DNA from: an uncultured Alphaproteobacteria bacterium
GTDB taxonomy: Bacteria; Pseudomonadota; Alphaproteobacteria; Puniceispirillales; Puniceispirillaceae
Length of the DNA stretch: 8,207 nucleotides
Assembly (NCBI GenBank): GCA_937924895.1
Contig: CALEYP010000114.1
Location: 1-8,207, forward strand
Direction: 5' to 3'
The position numbers and the translations under genes were made by a program. A model generated the notes under the pieces. That model searched no databases. It saw nothing but the letters and a program-made list of their open reading frames with translations, and was not told the DNA's origin. Shown piece by piece: positions 5,712 through 8,207 of this stretch (position 1 is the stretch's first letter; each line of letters starts with the position of its first letter).

Positions 5712-7496
5712 TTATTTTTTAGGATAAAGCCCATCAATCCTATCACCATATACCTCTCGGATGACATGGCGTTTCGCTTTCAACGTTGGCGTCATTTGCC
5801 CATTTTCAGTTCCAAAGGGCTCATCTGCGATAATAAAGCGGCGCACCTTTTCAATCTGAGATAACCGGCTATTAGCTTTATCAACCGCGGTCTGCAAAGC
5901 TGCTTTAATGGCAGCATCATCCCCCTTGGCGGCATCCTTCACCTCTGCCGATGGCACAAGAACAGCGGCGAGCCACGGTCTCTTATCGCCATCAACCATG
6001 GCCTGTTCAATCTCTGGCTCAATGGTAAGAAGTGCTTCCACACGGCTAGGCGCTATATTATCGCCGCCTGAATTGACGATGATATCTTTTTTCCGCCCTG
6101 TAATCGAAATAAATCCATCATCAGAAATTTCAGCGATATCACCAGTATGCAGCCAACCATCAATGATAGTACGCGCTGTTGCTGCCTCATCTTTCCAATA
6201 GCCTTTCATGACACAATCACCACGTGCCAAAAGTTCGCCATCTTCCGCAATCTTTACTTCAACGCCGCCCACAGCTGGCCCGACAGTATCAATACGAATT
6301 TTACCCGGACGATTTGCTGAAATAAGAGGGCTGGCTTCTGTCTGGCCATAACCTTGCAAGATGTTAATGCCTAGACCAAGGAAGAAAAATCCAATCTCTG
6401 GGTTCAGCGCAGCACCGCCAGAAACAAAGAATTGTAGGCGTCCACCAAGACGCTCACGCACCTTCTTGCGAACAAGCTTATCAAGTAACTTATCTAAAAG
6501 GCTATCAATTGGGCCTAGCGACTGGCCTTGTGCCCGCTTGGCACCTAAATCAGCTGCTTTGAAGAATAGCTTTTCACTCAAACCACCTTTGGCCTTTACG
6601 CCTCTTGTGATGCGGTCATGAAGCACTTCATACAAGCGGGGGACAGCCGTCATCAATGTTGGCTTGACCTCTTGCAGGTTGAGCGCGATTTGATCAGCAC
6701 TTTCACAATACCAGACCTGGCTACCCATTTGGAACGGTAGGTGCATGCCCGCTGTATGTTCATAAGAATGCGACAAAGGAAGCAGGGATAAAAAGACAGC
6801 ATCCTCTTTGGCGTCGCCCTCATGCAAAAGCTCAGCTGCTGCATCAATATTTGATTGAATCGAGCGATGCGTCAGCATCACGCCCTTGGGACGCCCGCCA
6901 GTGCCAGAGGTATAAATGAAACAACAGGTATCATCAGCTTTTTGCTTATTGATATGCGCGTCTAGGTCAGTGCATGGTTCATGATTGGCAAGCAAATCTG
7001 AAAAATGGTGAAGTGCCGTTCCAGAGGACACCTCAGCACTAAATTCATCATTAAAGGCAACAACATTTGCCACATTTGCCAATTGCTGAGCGGCTAATGT
7101 GAGGCGAGAGGCGACCATGCCCCCTGACACAAAGGCACAGACAGCGCCAGAATGCTCAAGTATATATTTATGATCATCCTCTGTATTAGTGGTATAGGCT
7201 GGCACAACAATGGCGCCTAATGACATCACCGCTAAGTCACATGCTGCCCATTCTGAGCGATTTTCAGACGCAATCACAACGCGGTCACCTGGCTGAACAC
7301 CAAAGGATAATAACGCGGACGCCACACGCCGCACCTTATCTTCGATCTCCTGCCAAGTTTGGCCAACCCACTCGCCATTTATTTTATCAAACAAGAAAGG
7401 TTTTGCCGCATGAATGGCGGCATTATCAAAGAAAGCGCGCGGCAAATTAGCCTTATCCCAGCCCATATCAGCAGCGTTAATCTTAGAATGTTTCAT
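5712..7496 (-). CDS. long-chain acyl-CoA ligase (AMP-forming, FAA1-type), 594 aa
   Basis: Cytoplasmic or membrane-associated enzyme that activates fatty acids: fatty acid + ATP + CoA give acyl-CoA + AMP + PPi, via an acyl-adenylate. The adenylation motifs are all present (ATG numbering): phosphate-binding YTSGTGGRPKG (195-205), YGQTE (383-387), GWLHTGD (447-453), GRKKD hinge (467-471), and the C-terminal catalytic lysine in TPTLKAKR (Lys573). The segment KVRERLGGRLQFFVSGGAAL (345-364) is typical of the long-chain/FAA1 branch of the superfamily. Length is normal for that branch (about 590-660). Start choice is open: overlapping GTG (7499) and ATG (7496) both follow GAGG, with 7 and 10 bases spacing; I list the ATG. 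It lies 51 bases after the phosphatase gene on the same strand and ends in a strong terminator. Exact chain-length preference cannot be read from sequence. Confidence 0.93.
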   Translation of the reverse strand: MKHSKINAADMGWDKANLPRAFFDNAAIHAAKPFLFDKINGEWVGQTWQEIEDKVRRVASALLSFGVQPGDRVVIASENRSEWAACDLAVMSLGAIVVPAYTTNTEDDHKYILEHSGAVCAFVSGGMVASRLTLAAQQLANVANVVAFNDEFSAEVSSGTALHHFSDLLANHEPCTDLDAHINKQKADDTCCFIYTSGTGGRPKGVMLTHRSIQSNIDAAAELLHEGDAKEDAVFLSLLPLSHSYEHTAGMHLPFQMGSQVWYCESADQIALNLQEVKPTLMTAVPRLYEVLHDRITRGVKAKGGLSEKLFFKAADLGAKRAQGQSLGPIDSLLDKLLDKLVRKKVRERLGGRLQFFVSGGAALNPEIGFFFLGLGINILQGYGQTEASPLISANRPGKIRIDTVGPAVGGVEVKIAEDGELLARGDCVMKGYWKDEAATARTIIDGWLHTGDIAEISDDGFISITGRKKDIIVNSGGDNIAPSRVEALLTIEPEIEQAMVDGDKRPWLAAVLVPSAEVKDAAKGDDAAIKAALQTAVDKANSRLSQIEKVRRFIIADEPFGTENGQMTPTLKAKRHVIREVYGDRIDGLYPKK

Positions 7497-7519
7497 CACT
7501 TACGTTCCTCACCTCGTTA

Positions 7520-7535
7520 CAATCCGTTTGGATTG
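7520..7535 (-). promoter_or_regulatory. palindrome in the phosphatase-ligase spacer (possible operator)
   Basis: CAATCC-GTTT-GGATTG is a perfect inverted repeat with 6-base arms and a 4-base centre, 24 bases before the ligase ATG. No T-run follows it on the minus strand, so it does not look like an intrinsic terminator. It could be an operator controlling the ligase separately, or an mRNA hairpin between the two genes. Function is inference. Confidence 0.3.
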
Positions 7536-7550
7536 CAAATCACACCTTAC

Positions 7551-8045
7551 TTATATATCGCTCCCGCGTAAAAAAGAAATGAGTTTCCCTGAGCCATCAA
7601 AGATAACATCCGCAAAATTCTGACATGCGAAATTGATTTGCGCTAGCGAGCCTGTTGGGAAATGCATCATAGAGGGCTGCACCTGTTCTTCTGGCACAAG
7701 CCGATTCAACAATATCGCCATTGCTGGGTTGTGGCCAATAACCATGACACGTTGTTCCTGGCGCGCCTGTAATAGGGATAAAATCGCATCAGCGCCGGCA
7801 TGATAAAGTGCATTTTCAAAATGCACAGCATCGCAAGCGAGCCCATTTTCAGCCATTAACTCATAGGTTTGCGTGGTACGGCGCGCATCAGAAATCAATA
7901 TGACATCTGGTTGCTTCATTGCTTTGGGAAATAACCGTCCTAGGTGACGTGCATCTTGCCGCCCCTTATCTGCCAAAATGCGGTTGCTATCACTATCTGC
8001 CAGTGCTTCTGCCTTCGCGTGGCGAATAAGAGTCAAAGTTAACAT
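7551..8045 (-). CDS. SixA-like histidine phosphatase family protein (phosphohistidine phosphatase), 164 aa
   Basis: Member of the histidine phosphatase (phosphoglycerate-mutase-like) superfamily, SixA branch, a cytoplasmic enzyme. The first strand ends in LIRHAKAE (6-13), where Arg8-His9 are the catalytic RH pair and the RHAK form is characteristic of SixA. LADKGRQDA (24-32) matches the conserved following helix. SDARRT (52-57) supplies the second arginine and GHNP (104-107) the second catalytic histidine. Length fits SixA of E. coli (161). E. coli SixA removes phosphate from histidine in phosphotransfer proteins (first reported on ArcB, later on the nitrogen PTS protein NPr). The substrate here is unknown. 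The start ATG 8045-8043 has AGGA 7 bases upstream. It is the first gene of a probable unit with the acyl-CoA ligase. No clear -10 box for its promoter was found in 8046-8104. Confidence 0.88.
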   Translation of the reverse strand: MLTLTLIRHAKAEALADSDSNRILADKGRQDARHLGRLFPKAMKQPDVILISDARRTTQTYELMAENGLACDAVHFENALYHAGADAILSLLQARQEQRVMVIGHNPAMAILLNRLVPEEQVQPSMMHFPTGSLAQINFACQNFADVIFDGSGKLISFLRGSDI

Positions 8046-8098
8046 ATCACAGTCCTAAATTCAGCGTTCTAAGAAACAAGCCACAACCATCAGGGACC

Positions 8099-8126
8099 TG
8101 TCAAATGAGAGATTGAAAATTTGACA
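8099..8126. repeat. 8-bp inverted repeat overlapping a -35 box (operator candidate)
   Basis: TGTCAAAT (8099-8106) and ATTTGACA (8119-8126) are perfect inverted copies separated by 12 bases, with arm centres 20 bases apart (about two DNA turns on the same face). The right arm contains the TTGACA of the plus-strand promoter. The left arm gives TTGACA on the minus strand, facing the phosphatase gene, but no matching -10 box follows at 16-18 bases. The repeat is seen directly; its regulatory role is inference. Confidence 0.45.
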
Positions 8127-8150
8127 CAAAATTATCTGATTTAGTATAAA
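8121..8150 (+). promoter_or_regulatory. sigma70-type promoter of the rightmost gene
   Basis: A perfect -35 box TTGACA (8121-8126) and a -10 box TATAAA (8145-8150, five of six consensus) are separated by 18 bases. Transcription should begin near 8157, about 29 bases before the ATG at 8186. Confidence 0.75.
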
Positions 8151-8185
8151 GAGAGGCTATTTCCCTGAGCTGAAAGAGACCTGTC

Positions 8186-8207
8186 ATGACCTCACATGCC
8201 ATCCCTG
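8186..8207 (+). CDS. start of an unidentified plus-strand gene, cut by the window edge
   Basis: ATG 8186 opens a frame reading MTSHAIP before the window ends. It is preceded by a weak ribosome site (AAAGAGA, 8173-8179, about 6 bases upstream) and by a strong promoter. Seven codons are too few to say what the product is. It is divergent from the phosphatase gene. Confidence 0.45.

Noticed and set aside
855..8045. A novel biosynthetic or defence system built from the efflux, ligase and phosphatase genes
   Set aside because: The strong terminator at 5674-5697 separates the pump operon from the ligase unit, and every large gene belongs to a widespread housekeeping or transport family.

Overview
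The window looks like ordinary chromosomal DNA from a moderate-GC (by eye mid-to-upper 40s %) Gram-negative bacterium. A free-living, possibly marine alphaproteobacterium is the best guess, from the protein style (RND pump and adaptor, alphaproteobacteria-like MnmH C-terminus) and base composition; this is inference, not a taxonomic assignment. I see no insertion sequence, prophage, CRISPR array, toxin-antitoxin pair or defence locus.

Left part, plus strand (1-856): the 3' end of a gene resembling mnmH (tRNA 2-selenouridine synthase), then a strong sigma70-like promoter (TTGACG, 17 bp, TATAAA) driving a complete tRNA-Asn(GTT) with encoded CCA. Thirty bases after the tRNA comes a small 50-codon gene with a good Shine-Dalgarno site. 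A 68-codon gene follows after a 2-base gap. Both encode tiny predicted membrane proteins of unknown function. A weak hairpin plus T-run ends the unit. No terminator is visible between the tRNA and the small genes, so they may share a transcript.

Centre, minus strand (855-5595): a two-gene tripartite-efflux operon. The periplasmic adaptor (membrane fusion protein) comes first and the RND permease follows one base later. The adaptor carries an unusual extra C-terminal beta-rich domain. The permease has a changed proton-relay motif compared with AcrB. There is no outer-membrane factor or dedicated regulator in the window. The adaptor leader holds a perfect 7-bp inverted repeat that overlaps its Shine-Dalgarno site.

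Right part, minus strand (5712-8045): a SixA-like histidine phosphatase followed by a long-chain acyl-CoA ligase of the FAA1 type, ending in a clear intrinsic terminator at 5674-5697 that separates it from the efflux operon. Their 51-base spacer contains a perfect 6-bp palindrome.

Right edge (8046-8207): a divergent intergenic region with a near-consensus plus-strand promoter whose -35 box is embedded in one arm of an 8-bp inverted repeat, then the first codons of a plus-strand gene cut by the window end. The main points worth follow-up are the tRNA-linked small membrane proteins, the adaptor's extra domain, the permease's proton-relay substitution, and the two operator-like repeats at 5605-5619 and 8099-8126.
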